A stretch of DNA of 41,885 bases from Lachnospiraceae bacterium (GTDB taxonomy: Bacteria; Bacillota; Clostridia; Lachnospirales; Lachnospiraceae): the NCBI GenBank assembly GCA_022799755.1, contig JAAWOU010000029.1:1-41885 (forward strand), in the 5' to 3' direction. Below the pieces are notes generated by a model. The model saw only the letters and a program-made list of their open reading frames with translations. It was not told where the DNA came from and made no database searches. Position 1 is the stretch's first letter; each line of letters starts with the position of its first letter. The translations under genes and the position numbers were made by a program. Below, piece after piece: positions 7,706 through 16,256 of this stretch.

Positions 7706-8596
7706 ATGGAAAAGATCAGACAGGAACTGGCTTTAAATACGGATTTTGCAGGGGAGAGCACACAGCTGGAGCGGATAAAGGCCTCGCTGGAACGGATTGC
7801 CCGGGCCGGGTTCACCCATATCCACTGGTGCCATGAGTGGGACAGGGAATATATGTACTCCTCCTATGAGATGCAGCAGATCAGGGAATGGATGGAGGAG
7901 TACGGATTACAGTCAAAGGCTCTGCATTCCACAAAGGGTTCCGCCAGGAACGTGGAAGTCCGGGAGGGCCATTACCGGAAAGACTATACCTCCAACTGGG
8001 AATACAACCGCAGAGCCGGAGTGGAACTGATCAGGAACCGGGTGGATCTGGCGGCGGCTCTGGGCGCGTCGGAGATCGTGCTTCATCTCTATGTTCCCTA
8101 TCTGACCATAGAGCGGGAGCCGGAGACAAAGGAAGACTTCTATGGCTGCGTATACAAATCCCTGGACGAACTGATGCCTTACTGCCTGGAGAAGAAAGTG
8201 CGGATCTGCATAGAGAATCTCTTTGACGTGCCTGACAAGTATATGCTGGAGGCATGGGACAGGCTGTTTGCCAGATATCCGAAAGAATTTCTGGGACTGT
8301 GCTACGACACCGGCCATGCCAACATGGTCTGGAGGGAGAGCGCTCCGGAGATTGTCGGGCGGTACGCGGACAGACTGTATGCGGTACATATCCATGACAA
8401 CAACGGAGCCATGGATTCCCACTGGATTCCGGGAGACGGCAGCATAGAGTGGGAAAAGGTTATGGATGTGATAGCGCATTCGGCATATGAGGGACCGCTG
8501 CTGCTGGAGCTTGTCTGCAAAGACGATGAACAGACTATGAAGAGGGCCTACGAGGCGGGATGCCGTCTGGATGCCCTTTATAAAAAAGGGAGATAA
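7706..8596 (+). CDS. Sugar phosphate isomerase/epimerase-like TIM-barrel protein
   Basis: A 296-residue protein of the xylose-isomerase-like AP endonuclease-2 superfamily. The metal-binding residues expected of the barrel are visible: CIENLF (E), CYDTGHANM (D and H), AVHIHDN (H, D) and a final LLLELV (E) near residue 270. Such enzymes isomerise or epimerise sugars or inositols, but the substrate cannot be read from sequence; endonuclease IV-like function is less likely because the protein lacks that enzyme's fuller ligand set. The ATG at 7706 is preferred over the frame opening at 7628 because AAGGATGG lies 7 bp upstream and the family fold starts right after it. It is followed 4 bp later by a GNAT gene, forming a two-gene operon. 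Confidence 0.82.
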   Translation: MEKIRQELALNTDFAGESTQLERIKASLERIARAGFTHIHWCHEWDREYMYSSYEMQQIREWMEEYGLQSKALHSTKGSARNVEVREGHYRKDYTSNWEYNRRAGVELIRNRVDLAAALGASEIVLHLYVPYLTIEREPETKEDFYGCVYKSLDELMPYCLEKKVRICIENLFDVPDKYMLEAWDRLFARYPKEFLGLCYDTGHANMVWRESAPEIVGRYADRLYAVHIHDNNGAMDSHWIPGDGSIEWEKVMDVIAHSAYEGPLLLELVCKDDEQTMKRAYEAGCRLDALYKKGR

Positions 8597-8600
8597 GATT

Positions 8601-9053
8601 ATGGCTGAATTTTCGTTTTTCGACACGGAAGTGCTCACGGACGGAGAAATTCTGCTGATGCTGGACAAAACCGTTCCCGGCAACCCTGCTGAAGAATGGC
8701 TTCCCTCCTACCATTTCCGAATCTGCGACCGGGAGGGGCATAAGGTGGGACATTGCGATCTGAGAATCGGGCACAACGGGAAGACTTACTATGGCGGGAA
8801 CATCGGGTACGGGGTGGAAGAGCCCTATCGGGGGAACCACTATGCGGGAAAAGCCTGCCGCCTGCTGTTCCATCTGGCGAAGCGCCATGGGATGGATGAT
8901 CTGATCATTACCTGCAATCCGGATAACTTTCCGTCCAGACGCACCTGCGAGTATGTGGGAGGCGTGCTGAAAGAAATCGTGGAACTGCCCCAGGACAATG
9001 ATATGCGGCTGGAGGGGGAGACGGAAAAATGCATCTATGAGGTTGTGCTCTAA
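8601..9053 (+). CDS. GNAT-family N-acetyltransferase
   Basis: A 150-residue acetyltransferase. The GNAT core is seen as GHCDLRIG (strand 4 region), NIGYGVEEPYRGNHYAGKACRLL (motif A, with the acetyl-CoA-binding R-G-x-x-x-A-G-K-A pattern near residues 75-95) and LIITCNPDNFPSRRTCEYVGGVL (motif B, with the typical N-x-x-S-x-R-x-x-E). The start is the ATG at 8601, preceded by AGGGAGA; the upstream gene stops at 8596, so translation is coupled. The acceptor is unknown; ribosomal-protein or small-amine acetylation are both possible for this type. Confidence 0.88.
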   Translation: MAEFSFFDTEVLTDGEILLMLDKTVPGNPAEEWLPSYHFRICDREGHKVGHCDLRIGHNGKTYYGGNIGYGVEEPYRGNHYAGKACRLLFHLAKRHGMDDLIITCNPDNFPSRRTCEYVGGVLKEIVELPQDNDMRLEGETEKCIYEVVL

Positions 9054-9060
9054 GTGTCTT

Positions 9061-9072
9061 CTAAGCGGCCAA
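9061..9072 (+). repeat. Copy 1 of a 12-mer found just after a stop codon
   Basis: CTAAGCGGCCAA occurs here, 8 bp after the GNAT stop codon, and again at 35811-35822, 15 bp after the GH25 stop codon. Both copies are preceded by a TTCT-containing segment. Confidence 0.4.
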
Positions 9073-9161
9073 GGCACTTCCGCTGAGAAGTTCTAATTGC
9101 ACATACTGGAACGCCCAGGCGGGCAAATCAGGAAAAGAGGCAAAACGGGAACCGAGATAAT

Positions 9162-10337
9162 ATGAAAAATCAGACCAATCATAACGAGATACAAAATAAA
9201 CAGCGCATGCCCAATCTGGATCTGCTGCGCTGTGTGGCAATGATGATGGTGGTGGTGCTGCACTACTTAGGAAAGGGGAATCTCCTGCCGGATCTGACCG
9301 GGAGGGGCATGGGCGCTATGGGAATCACAGCATGGCTGCTGGAGAGTTTCTGTATTGTGGCCGTGAATGTCTATATGCTGATCAGCGGCTATTTCCTGTG
9401 CACCTCTTCCTTTAAGGTAAGCCGTCTGCTGCAGCTGTGGCTGCAGATATGGTTCTATTCGATGGCATTCGGCCTGCTGGGCGCGCTGACCGGTGCGCTC
9501 AGCGGGACCGCTTTTGACTTCCACTATCTGCTGACGCTTCTGTTTCCCATTACCATGGACCACTACTGGTTTCTGACGGCCTATGTATTTCTGTACCTGC
9601 TCCTGCCCTTTGTGGGGACGGCGGTGAAGAAGATGACAAAACAGCAGCTGCAGATTGCCATAGGACTTTTGCTGGGAGCTTTCTGCGCGGCGAAAAGCAT
9701 CCTGCCCGTGAGGCTGGAGACGGACCAGAAAGGATATGACTGTCTGTGGTATTTGTGCGTATTTCTGACCGCGGCCTATCTGCGGCGGTTCGGCGTTCCT
9801 TTTCTGGAGAAGAAGCGGCGGGGGGCAATGCTGTATGCGGGAGGCTGTCTGCTGATTTTTGCCGGGACATTTCTCCTAAGGGAGGTAAACCTGCGCACGG
9901 GCAGGATGGAGATGCTGCTGAAAGTATGCCTGGAGTACAACCACGTCCTGGTATTCCTGGCGGCGGTGGGGTTGTTCGCGGCTTTTTGCAGACTTCGCAT
10001 ACAGGGAAAGCCGGCAAAGATCATCAGCGGGATAGCGCCCTATACGCTGGGTGTCTATCTGCTCCATGAGAATCTGGGGCTTCGCTACTCCTGGCAGAAT
10101 TGGCTGGGGGCAAAGACACTGGCGGCCGGCATGGCGGAGGGCGCAGGAGATCTTGGGGCTGTGTGCGGACTGCTCTTAGGGACCGGACTTGCGGCGGCAG
10201 CGGTATTCCTCTGCGGCATTGTGACGGACATGGGGCGGAAATGGATCTTTGACAGGCTGCACGGGATATTGCTGAAAATCGGCCTTTACCGGAGACTGAC
10301 GGAAAAAGCAAAGAGAGCGGACCAAATGTTTGGCTGA
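9162..10337 (+). CDS. Acyltransferase family 3 membrane protein
   Basis: A 391-residue integral membrane protein with about ten hydrophobic helices. The N-terminal signature NLDLLRCVAMMMVVVLHYLG carries the conserved R and H (H near residue 39) of acyltransferase-3 proteins, and VNVYMLISGYFL matches the second conserved block. The WFLTAYVFLYLLLP block is also typical. These enzymes O-acylate cell-surface polysaccharide or peptidoglycan. The ribosome binding site is weak (GGGAACCGAGATAAT before ATG), and the start could be the methionine at residue 16 (MPNLDLLR). The next gene encodes another large membrane protein that looks glycosyltransferase-like, so a surface-polymer role is plausible. 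Confidence 0.85.
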   Translation: MKNQTNHNEIQNKQRMPNLDLLRCVAMMMVVVLHYLGKGNLLPDLTGRGMGAMGITAWLLESFCIVAVNVYMLISGYFLCTSSFKVSRLLQLWLQIWFYSMAFGLLGALTGALSGTAFDFHYLLTLLFPITMDHYWFLTAYVFLYLLLPFVGTAVKKMTKQQLQIAIGLLLGAFCAAKSILPVRLETDQKGYDCLWYLCVFLTAAYLRRFGVPFLEKKRRGAMLYAGGCLLIFAGTFLLREVNLRTGRMEMLLKVCLEYNHVLVFLAAVGLFAAFCRLRIQGKPAKIISGIAPYTLGVYLLHENLGLRYSWQNWLGAKTLAAGMAEGAGDLGAVCGLLLGTGLAAAAVFLCGIVTDMGRKWIFDRLHGILLKIGLYRRLTEKAKRADQMFG

Positions 10338-10427
10338 GCTTCGAAAGGGCCTGTGGCCGGAAGACATTTGGGCTTGGCCGGGACGGCTGGGGTTCCGGGA
10401 CGGCGTCGGAGGAGAAAGGGACGTGTA

Positions 10428-10604
10428 GGTCGGAAAGGGATACGTCCCCAGGTCGGAGAGGGATACGTTCCCAGGCCGGAGAGGGATGCGGTCGCAGGTC
10501 GGAAAGAGATACGTTCGCAGATCGGAAAGGGATACGTCCCCAGATCGGAAAGAGATACGTTCGCAGATCGAAGAGGAATGTGGCCCGCAGGCCGGAAAGG
10601 GATT
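10428..10604. repeat. 23-bp tandem repeat array, about 7.7 copies
   Basis: Units start at 10428, 10451, 10474, 10497, 10520, 10543, 10566 (24 bp) and 10590 (partial). Each has the shape G[G/A]YCGGARAGRGATRCG followed by TYCSCA. Units 1 and 5 are nearly identical, as are 4 and 6, which suggests duplication of multi-unit blocks. The 23-bp period is not a multiple of three and no start site precedes it, so it is not coding. Some units contain GGGATACGTCCC, able to fold as a 4-bp stem with a TACG loop. The array fills the gap between two membrane-protein genes and ends 16 bp before the start codon of the second. Confidence 0.9.
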
Positions 10605-10620
10605 TGAATAGAGGATGGAT

Positions 10621-12582
10621 ATGAGGAAAGAGACAGGTGAACAGTTCCGGAGACAATGGGGGAATGTGCTGGAAAATCTTGCAATCGTGATTTTGGCATT
10701 CTACCCGCTGCGGCATATACAGTGGGGGCTGGATTTGGGAGACACCGGATATAATTATGCGAATTTTCAGTATATGGGAACGGAGCATATGGATTCCATG
10801 TGGCTTTTTTCCACCTATCTGGCCAATGCGGTGGGACATCTGCTCATGAAACTCCCCAACGGGAATACGCTGATGGGCATCAATCTGTACACGGGTCTGT
10901 TTGCGGCAGCGCTGGGGTTTATCGGATATTTCTTCTGCACCAGAAAGCTGAAGATGCCAAAGGTCATTGTCTTTGCAGGGGAGATGACGGCGCTGAGTCT
11001 GTGCTGGTGCCCAACGGCATCTTTCTATAATTATCTGACCTATCTGTTCTTTCTGATTTCGTCCGTGCTGCTTTATCTGGGGCTGACAGGGGAGAGGAAA
11101 GGATGTCTGGTGGGAGCGGGCGCTTTCCTGGGAGCCAATGTGCTGGTGCGGTTCTCCAACCTGCCCCAGATGGGGATGATCCTGGCGGTCTGGGCCTACG
11201 ATTTCATCTGTATGTTGGATGAAAAAGCGGCAGTTAAGAGGAAAACTGACAATAGGAGCCAGGACAGGCCCGGGGCGGCAGGCCGCCCGGAGGGATTCTG
11301 GAGGAGGACCATCCGTCATACGCTGTGGTGTCTGGCAGGATACGGGGCGGCTCTGGGGGCGCTTTTTGCCTATATTCACATTCGCTATGGCATAGGAGCG
11401 TACATGGAGGGAATCGGCAGACTGTTCGCCATGACCGACAAGGCTACGGACTACAAGCCCATGGCCATGGTCGGGAAGATCCTGGGGTGGTATTGGCAGG
11501 AGATGTACTGGGTTGCGCGCATTGGGGTCATCCTGGCAGGGGGCATGGCGCTGTTCGCCATAGCGGGCTGGCTGGAGGGAGCGCTTGCAGGGCGCTTTCC
11601 GGGGAAGCACAGAGGTTTTTCCATCCTGATGAGAGTTCTGTGGACCGGAGTGAGCATTGCCATGATTGTGTGGCTGTGGGTGAGAGGCTTTACATCCGGC
11701 TATTACTACAGCTACGACCCTATCTGGCATCCGGGGCCGGTGTTTTTGATGCTTACCATGGCTATCGGGCTGATCCGCATTTTTCATCCCAGGGCGCCTA
11801 AGGAGGAGAAGCTGATCAGCGGCATGTTGATCCTGATCATTCTTCTGACATCCCTGGGCAGCAACAACGGAATCCTCCCCAGTCTGAACAATCTCTTTCT
11901 GGCCGCTCCGTACACACTGTGGCAGAGCTGGCGCTTTCTGCGGTATGGGGGAGAGCGGCGTCTGAAAGGGGGACTGACGCTCTCTTTCTTTCCGGCGAAA
12001 GGGGTGTTGACGGCCTTTCTGGCCCTGTGCCTTTTTCAATTCGGCGCTTTTGGCGTGCATTTCGCTTTTGCGGAGGGTACGGGAATACAGAACCCGGTGG
12101 CTGCGGTGGACAATAATGCGGTTCTGAGGAATATCAAAATGGACCCTGAGAAAGCCCAGTGGATGCGTGAGCTGAGCGCCTATGCCAACGAAAACGAACT
12201 TCAGGGCCGGGAAGTGATTCTGTATGGGGAGATACCGGCCATATCCTATTATCTGCAGATGCCCTCTGCATTCAATCCCTGGTGTGACCTGGATTCCTAT
12301 AGCCTGGAGACCATGAGGCAGGATCTGAGGGAGCTTGAGGGAGAGATCGGTGAAAAGGGAGAAGACAAAGCGGTAATTATATTGGAGCGCACTTACGCGC
12401 TTTACAGAGAGGGGGCCTTGGAGGGGCAGGCAGTCTCCGCGGCAGAGGAGGAATCCGGGCTTTCGAAAGAGGCCTGGGAAGCGATGAATGCCGACCCCAA
12501 ATGGAGGCTTCTGCTGGAGTTTATGGAGACGTTTGGCTATGCGGAGACGTTTCGAAACGGGAAATTTGCGGTCTATCGTTAG
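10621..12582 (+). CDS. Large polytopic membrane protein, GT-C glycosyltransferase-like
   Basis: A 653-residue protein with roughly eleven to twelve hydrophobic segments over residues 15-480 and a soluble C-terminal domain of about 170 residues. An acidic DLGDTGYNYANF motif follows the first membrane helix (residues ~36-47), the position where GT-C glycosyltransferases carry their catalytic Asp-containing loop. No family name can be assigned beyond this resemblance. The C-terminal domain includes EVILYGEIPAISYYLQMPSA, a pattern also seen in extracytoplasmic domains of sugar-transferring membrane proteins. The ATG at 10621 is used rather than 10615 because GAGG (10611-10614) would abut the earlier codon. 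The upstream tandem repeat replaces any clear promoter. Confidence 0.7.
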   Translation: MRKETGEQFRRQWGNVLENLAIVILAFYPLRHIQWGLDLGDTGYNYANFQYMGTEHMDSMWLFSTYLANAVGHLLMKLPNGNTLMGINLYTGLFAAALGFIGYFFCTRKLKMPKVIVFAGEMTALSLCWCPTASFYNYLTYLFFLISSVLLYLGLTGERKGCLVGAGAFLGANVLVRFSNLPQMGMILAVWAYDFICMLDEKAAVKRKTDNRSQDRPGAAGRPEGFWRRTIRHTLWCLAGYGAALGALFAYIHIRYGIGAYMEGIGRLFAMTDKATDYKPMAMVGKILGWYWQEMYWVARIGVILAGGMALFAIAGWLEGALAGRFPGKHRGFSILMRVLWTGVSIAMIVWLWVRGFTSGYYYSYDPIWHPGPVFLMLTMAIGLIRIFHPRAPKEEKLISGMLILIILLTSLGSNNGILPSLNNLFLAAPYTLWQSWRFLRYGGERRLKGGLTLSFFPAKGVLTAFLALCLFQFGAFGVHFAFAEGTGIQNPVAAVDNNAVLRNIKMDPEKAQWMRELSAYANENELQGREVILYGEIPAISYYLQMPSAFNPWCDLDSYSLETMRQDLRELEGEIGEKGEDKAVIILERTYALYREGALEGQAVSAAEEESGLSKEAWEAMNADPKWRLLLEFMETFGYAETFRNGKFAVYR

Positions 12583-12584
12583 AG

Positions 12585-12608
12585 TCTACCGCCGGTAGAT
12601 TGCCTTTT
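12585..12608 (+). terminator. Short hairpin after the membrane-protein gene
   Basis: TCTACC (12585-12590) and GGTAGA (12594-12599) pair around a 3-base loop, followed by TTGCCTTTT. The stem starts 2 bp after the stop codon. It is a weak intrinsic terminator candidate. Confidence 0.5.
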
Positions 12609-12906
12609 ATGCCTGCGGAATCTATAATGTCATATAGGCAGAGAGCTGGCGGAGAACCTTTAAGGCGGAGATGCCCCGGACTGGCGGGGCACCGTCTGCC
12701 GGCTGGAAATTTGCTGCAGAAGAGACCGAATCAGTCAATAGAGCGGTGGATTTGCCAGTGTAAACATGGGGAGTACAGACCCGTTATGACAGCTGTGGGA
12801 GTCTGTTCAGCAGGAAAGCGACTGCCGACAAAGATATGTCAAGAGGTGCGGCTTTTTGACAGAAAGGCGGAGATGTATGACGGAGACTACGGATAGGGAG
12901 TTGCGT
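12609..12906. other. Gap with one hairpin, no gene
   Basis: No coding signal was found. A hairpin with arms TGCCCC (12672-12677) and GGGGCA (12686-12691) is present; it lacks a T-run. Part of the right end could belong to the XRE gene if translation starts earlier (ATG at 12877). Confidence 0.4.
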
Positions 12907-13770
12907 ATGGACGAACCGGACGAAAGCAGGGAGGAGAACCGGGAATCCGCACAGAGAGGCGGAATCGATATGGCGCGCTTCGGCAGCTTTATCACAAAGA
13001 AGCGCAAAGAAAAGGGGCTTACCCAAAAGCAGCTGGCAGAGCGGCTGTACATATCCAATAAGGCGGTCAGCAAATGGGAGCGGTCTTTAAGTCTCCCGGA
13101 TGTGGCCTTGCTGGAGCCTCTGGCCAGAGAGCTGGGTATCACGGTGACGGAACTGCTGCGCGGGGAGGAGACGGAGAGAGGGCTTTCCGGAGAGGGCTCG
13201 GAGAGGGCCTTTACAAGGGATGAAATAGAAAGAATGCTTGCGGAGAAGCTGAGGTTTCCGGAAACACTGTCGGAGGAGGAGAGGGTACAGCGAAAGCGTG
13301 TCAAAAAGAAGCGCGCCGTCGGGTACTTCTCCGGCCTGTGCCTGTCCCTGGGGGAGATGGCGTTGCTCTTTCTCTTCCGGGAGAGGCTGGGGCTGTCTTT
13401 GTTTGACTTGACCATGGGTCTGTTGCTCGTGAATCCCACGATGCTGATCATGGGAATCTGGCCCTTTTTCTTCATGGCGGAGAAGCTGCCGCCCATCTAT
13501 GACAGTGTTCGGCTCAGCGAGTATGCCCGCGGGGGATTCCACATGAGTATCAGCGGCGTCTATTTCAACAACAGAAACTGGCCTCACATCACGAAAGCCC
13601 TGCGGTGGAGCTTTTTCCTGATACCGGTGTGCTGGCCGGTGGTTTTCGTGCTGCTGCGGTGGATAACGCCGGACTTTATCTGGCTCTATGGGCAGATCGT
13701 GCTGATGCTGGCGGTGATGCTGGGCGGAATATTTGTCCCGGCGGCCGTCATGGGAAAGAAATATGAGTAG
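12907..13770 (+). CDS. XRE-family regulator with C-terminal membrane domain
   Basis: A protein of up to 287 residues. Helix-turn-helix of the Cro/CI type: FGSFITKKRKEKGLTQKQLA, then RLYISNKAVSKWERSLSLPD and LEPLARELGITVTELL. This is followed by a charged linker and three to four hydrophobic segments. Regulators of this build are common in Lachnospiraceae and tie a membrane signal to transcription; targets are unknown. The start is ambiguous: ATG at 12877 (AGGCGGAG upstream), 12907 (AGGGAG, 6 bp spacing) or 12970, immediately before the HTH. I use 12907, but 12970 fits the usual family length best. It ends at a strong bidirectional terminator shared with asnA. Confidence 0.8.
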   Translation: MDEPDESREENRESAQRGGIDMARFGSFITKKRKEKGLTQKQLAERLYISNKAVSKWERSLSLPDVALLEPLARELGITVTELLRGEETERGLSGEGSERAFTRDEIERMLAEKLRFPETLSEEERVQRKRVKKKRAVGYFSGLCLSLGEMALLFLFRERLGLSLFDLTMGLLLVNPTMLIMGIWPFFFMAEKLPPIYDSVRLSEYARGGFHMSISGVYFNNRNWPHITKALRWSFFLIPVCWPVVFVLLRWITPDFIWLYGQIVLMLAVMLGGIFVPAAVMGKKYE

Positions 13771-13775
13771 ACGGT

Positions 13776-13828
13776 AAAAACCCCTCCGCCCCGGGAGCTG
13801 TCCCGCATCCTGTGGCAGAGGGGCTTTT
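13776..13828. terminator. Bidirectional rho-independent terminator
   Basis: AAAAA-CCCCTCCGCC (13776-13790) pairs with GGCAGAGGGG-CTTTT (13814-13828) with one mismatch, giving A-runs and T-runs on both sides. An inner GGGAGCTGTCCC adds a second hairpin. It separates the convergent XRE-regulator and asnA genes. Confidence 0.85.
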
Positions 13829-13930
13829 AGTTCCGCGGGCAGTGAGACAGGCGGATGCGTCCGCCCGTTTGGCAAAAGCCGCCGGGGGCAGAATTCCCCA
13901 GCCTGCAGATTGCCCGCGCCCGGAAACCGA

Positions 13931-14941
13931 CTACAGCAGCTGCACCCCTTTCTCCTCTGCCTCCCGCATGATTTCCTCCGGCCAGAGGGCGCACTGCACC
14001 TCGCCGATATGGGCCTTTCTCAGGAAGAACATGCAGATGCGGGACTGGCCGATGCCGCCGCCGATGGTGAAAGGGACTTCCTCGTTGATCACTGCCTGAT
14101 GGAAAGGGAGATTGGCTCGCTCCATGCACCCGGCTTCCTGCAGCTGGCGCAGCAGCGCGTCCTTGTCCACCCGGATGCCCATGCTGGACAGTTCCAGGGC
14201 GATGTCCAGGACCGGATAGTAGACAATGATGTCCGCGTTCAGCGCCCAGTCGTCATAGTCCGGAGCCCGCCCGTCGTGGGGTTTGCCGTTGCCCAGCGCG
14301 CCGCCGATCTGCATGACGCACACGGCGCCCTTGGCCTTGGCTATGTAATACTCCCGCTCCTTGGGCGTATTGTCCGGGAACATTTCCTCCAGCTCGGCGG
14401 TGGTGACGAAGAAGATGTCGTGGGGGAGTATCTCTTCTATATAATCATAATGGATGGACATGTATTTCTCTGTCTTGCGCAGTACCTTGTACACAATGCG
14501 GACCACGTCTTTCAAGGTGTCCAGGCTGCGCTCCTGCCTGGAGATGATCTTCTCCCAATCCCACTGATCCACATAGATGGAGTGGATATTGTCCGGCTCC
14601 TCGTCCCTGCGGATGGCGCTCATGTCCGTGTAGAGTCCCTCCCCCTGGGAGAAGCCGTACTTCTTCAGGGCATAGCGTTTCCATTTTGCCAGGGAGTGGA
14701 CGATCTCCGCCTGCCTGCCGTCCTGATGCTTGATGTCAAAGGCCACAGGGCGTTCCACGCCGTTTAAGTTGTCGTTGAGGCCGGATTTGGGATCCACCAT
14801 GAGAGGCGCGGACACCCGCAGGAGATTGAGCCGTTCCGCCAGAAGCGTCTGGAAGAAATCTTTTACCATCTTGATGGCCACCTGGGTGTCGTACAGGTTC
14901 AGGCCGGATTGGTAGTCTTTGGGGAATGAAATGCTTGACAT
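13931..14941 (-). CDS. asnA: Aspartate-ammonia ligase
   Basis: A 336-residue ammonia-dependent asparagine synthetase, a homologue of class II aminoacyl-tRNA synthetase cores. It makes asparagine from aspartate, ammonia and ATP in the cytoplasm. Characteristic segments are RVSAPLMVDPKSGLNDNLNG near residues 42-61, HSLAKWKRYAL, then LYTDMSAIRRDE and DQWDWEK. The final catalytic block is PFTIGGGIGQSRICMFFLRKAHIGEVQ at residues ~295-320. Length matches the family (~330). The ATG at 14941 follows GAGAAAGGATC. It is monocistronic between a terminator and a long upstream gap; no T-box sequence was found in its leader. Confidence 0.97.
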   Translation of the reverse strand: MSSISFPKDYQSGLNLYDTQVAIKMVKDFFQTLLAERLNLLRVSAPLMVDPKSGLNDNLNGVERPVAFDIKHQDGRQAEIVHSLAKWKRYALKKYGFSQGEGLYTDMSAIRRDEEPDNIHSIYVDQWDWEKIISRQERSLDTLKDVVRIVYKVLRKTEKYMSIHYDYIEEILPHDIFFVTTAELEEMFPDNTPKEREYYIAKAKGAVCVMQIGGALGNGKPHDGRAPDYDDWALNADIIVYYPVLDIALELSSMGIRVDKDALLRQLQEAGCMERANLPFHQAVINEEVPFTIGGGIGQSRICMFFLRKAHIGEVQCALWPEEIMREAEEKGVQLL

Positions 14942-15356
14942 ATGTATGATCCTTTCTCTCAGATATTTTTTTGCTGTTCACGGGCAGTTCCGCGAGGTGT
15001 TATCCTGCGCTTTTTGCACGGACAATCCTGAGCAAGCGTTTCGATTGCTTTGACAATCTTTCGTTTTCCATGGTATGCGCCGGATCCAGCGGAATATGAT
15101 ATTTCCGTGGACTGCGCCTTATCCATTGGACTGCGCCATTTCCATTTTAACCGCTTTCGGGGGATTTTTGCAACAGTTTTTTGGGAAATCCTGTGTCAAT
15201 CCCATGTCAAACCTTTTTAACACATACATTTGGGCGAATGTATCATACTTTTGGCGGCATTGGGGTCCGCAGGGTGATGTGGTATCCTTGGTTCAGGAGC
15301 ATAATGTGAATAGAGTACAATAAAGTACAATAAAGTACAAAAGGAAAGAGGACATT
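14942..15356. other. 415-bp gap upstream of asnA
   Basis: Leader and promoter region of asnA on the left, and upstream region of the truncated XRE gene on the right. It contains a 7-bp inverted repeat (ATACATT at 15224-15230, AATGTAT at 15237-15243) and the tandem motif at 15314-15343. Two overlapping TTGACA-like hexamers exist on the minus strand near 15200, but neither has a good -10 at standard distance. No coding frame is credible. Confidence 0.4.
15314..15343 (+). repeat. Three tandem 10-bp iterons before the truncated XRE gene
   Basis: AGTACAATAA is repeated exactly at 15314-15323 and 15324-15333, with a third near-copy AGTACAAAAG at 15334-15343. Each unit contains TACAAT, one base from a consensus -10, and the array ends 13 bp before the TTG start of the XRE fragment. 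It is probably the operator/promoter zone of that regulator. Confidence 0.6.
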
Positions 15357-15491
15357 TTGGAGATCGGCACACAGATTAAAAAATACCGCAGCAGTATGGG
15401 AATTTCCCAGGAGGAGCCGGCGGAAAGAATTTATGTGAGCAGACAGACTGTCTCCAATTGGGAGACACAGAAATCTAAATATAACTGTTAA
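15357..15491 (+). pseudogene. 5' fragment of an XRE-family regulator
   Basis: A 44-codon frame from TTG at 15357, preceded by AGGAAAGAGG. It encodes EIGTQIKKYRSSMGISQEEP, then AERIYVSRQTVSNWETQKS, an intact Cro/CI helix-turn-helix. After about 15472 the sequence turns into the reverse complement of the 3' end of a GNAT gene and stops at 15491. Full-length relatives continue with a linker and usually membrane segments. The fragment could still bind DNA if translated, but loss of the rest marks it as a relic. GISQEEP replaces the usual QEEL, a further sign of decay. Confidence 0.75.
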
Positions 15492-15687
15492 AATCTGATT
15501 CGACCAACTCATAATCCACCGAAGATTGAAGCCGACCTAGCTGATCGCTCCAAGAATCAATGTTGGTTCTCACCTTGCGGAAACCAAGTGATTCGTAAAC
15601 GTGCTGCGCTCTTGTGTTTTTCAAGTTGGTATCAAGGACGATTTTGGAATAGCCGTTTCTGAACAGCCAGCCGATCAGCATACTCAA
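15475..15687 (-). pseudogene. 3' fragment of a GNAT acetyltransferase
   Basis: Seventy codons reading MLIGWLFRNGYSKIVLDTNL then KNTRAQHVYESLGFRKVRTN, the motif B and C-terminal half of a GNAT enzyme (N-x-R-A-x-x-V-Y-E-x-L-G-F). The N-terminal half with the acetyl-CoA loop is missing; upstream the frame passes directly into a NUDIX fragment. The apparent start codons have no ribosome binding site. The natural C terminus (ELVESDF) is retained and abuts the XRE fragment at 15472-15476. Confidence 0.75.
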
Positions 15688-15694
15688 AACCTAT

Positions 15695-15895
15695 CTAATC
15701 GGCGCCGATTTCCTCCTTGAACTCTCGCACAAGGGTTTCATCGGTGGTTTCGCCAAAGGCAACGTGACCGCCGATAAAGGCGTAGCCATCATCGCCCTCT
15801 GCATTTTGCATAAGCACCTTTCCGTTATGGATAAGCACACCGCCGACACGGTACGAAAAGATATAATCGTCGGTTTTGAAAAGTATATCTGCCAT
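15695..15895 (-). pseudogene. 5' fragment of a NUDIX hydrolase
   Basis: Sixty-six codons containing a complete Nudix box (G-x5-E-x7-R-E-x2-E-E-x-G: GHVAFGETTDETLVREFKEE followed by IGAD). It breaks off directly after the box by a TAG at 15695-15697, where the GNAT fragment begins. A full enzyme would need about 70-90 more residues. The junction near 15690 therefore joins the front half of one gene to the back half of another, consistent with a deletion. Confidence 0.75.
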
Positions 15896-15928
15896 AATAT
15901 TTCCTCACCATGCTCTGCGTCTTTCGCC

Positions 15929-16256
15929 TTATTCTCCGTCGTAATAGTCCACATCGCCTGCCTGTGGATAGAGCTTGTTGATTCCCATGCCCCAGACGCC
16001 TATTTTGTCTGAATCGGGGTAGACAGTAATATCCACATCGTGTACCTCTCCTGCACTGACTTTGCGTTCGCCAATCGGAGTTCTCAAAATTCCTTCGCCG
16101 CTGATAATATAGAATGTTTCCTCATTGTTGTGATGGAAATGATAGGGGTATGCCGCTTTCTTCGGAGGTATCTCATAAATACTGACCAAAGTGTTCTTGG
16201 CTCCTCCCAAGGGCACAAACTTACGGCGAAAATATTCGTAGCCCTCGTGTTCGTTT
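15929..16256 (-). pseudogene. Decayed cupin-domain protein
   Basis: The frame reads NEHEGYEYFRRKFVPLGGAK, then AYPYHFHHNNEETFYIISGE (cupin motif 1, with the metal-binding H-x-H-x-x-x-E) and ends VHDVDITVYPDSDKIGVWGM... . The first part has no usable start codon in frame: the only initiator is a GTG at 16214-16216 inside the domain. Between GERKVSAGE and VHDVDITVY about 30 residues, including cupin motif 2, appear to be missing. Both features indicate a non-functional remnant. It lies in the same orientation as, and 33 bp upstream of, the NUDIX fragment. Confidence 0.6.

Noticed and set aside
10428-10604. CRISPR array
   Set aside because: Units are directly adjacent with no spacers, and no cas genes are present.
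10024-12060. Very long minus-strand open frame opposite the two membrane-protein genes
   Set aside because: It has no family resemblance, low-complexity Pro/Arg/Gln composition and no ribosome binding site; it is the antisense shadow of GC-rich genes.
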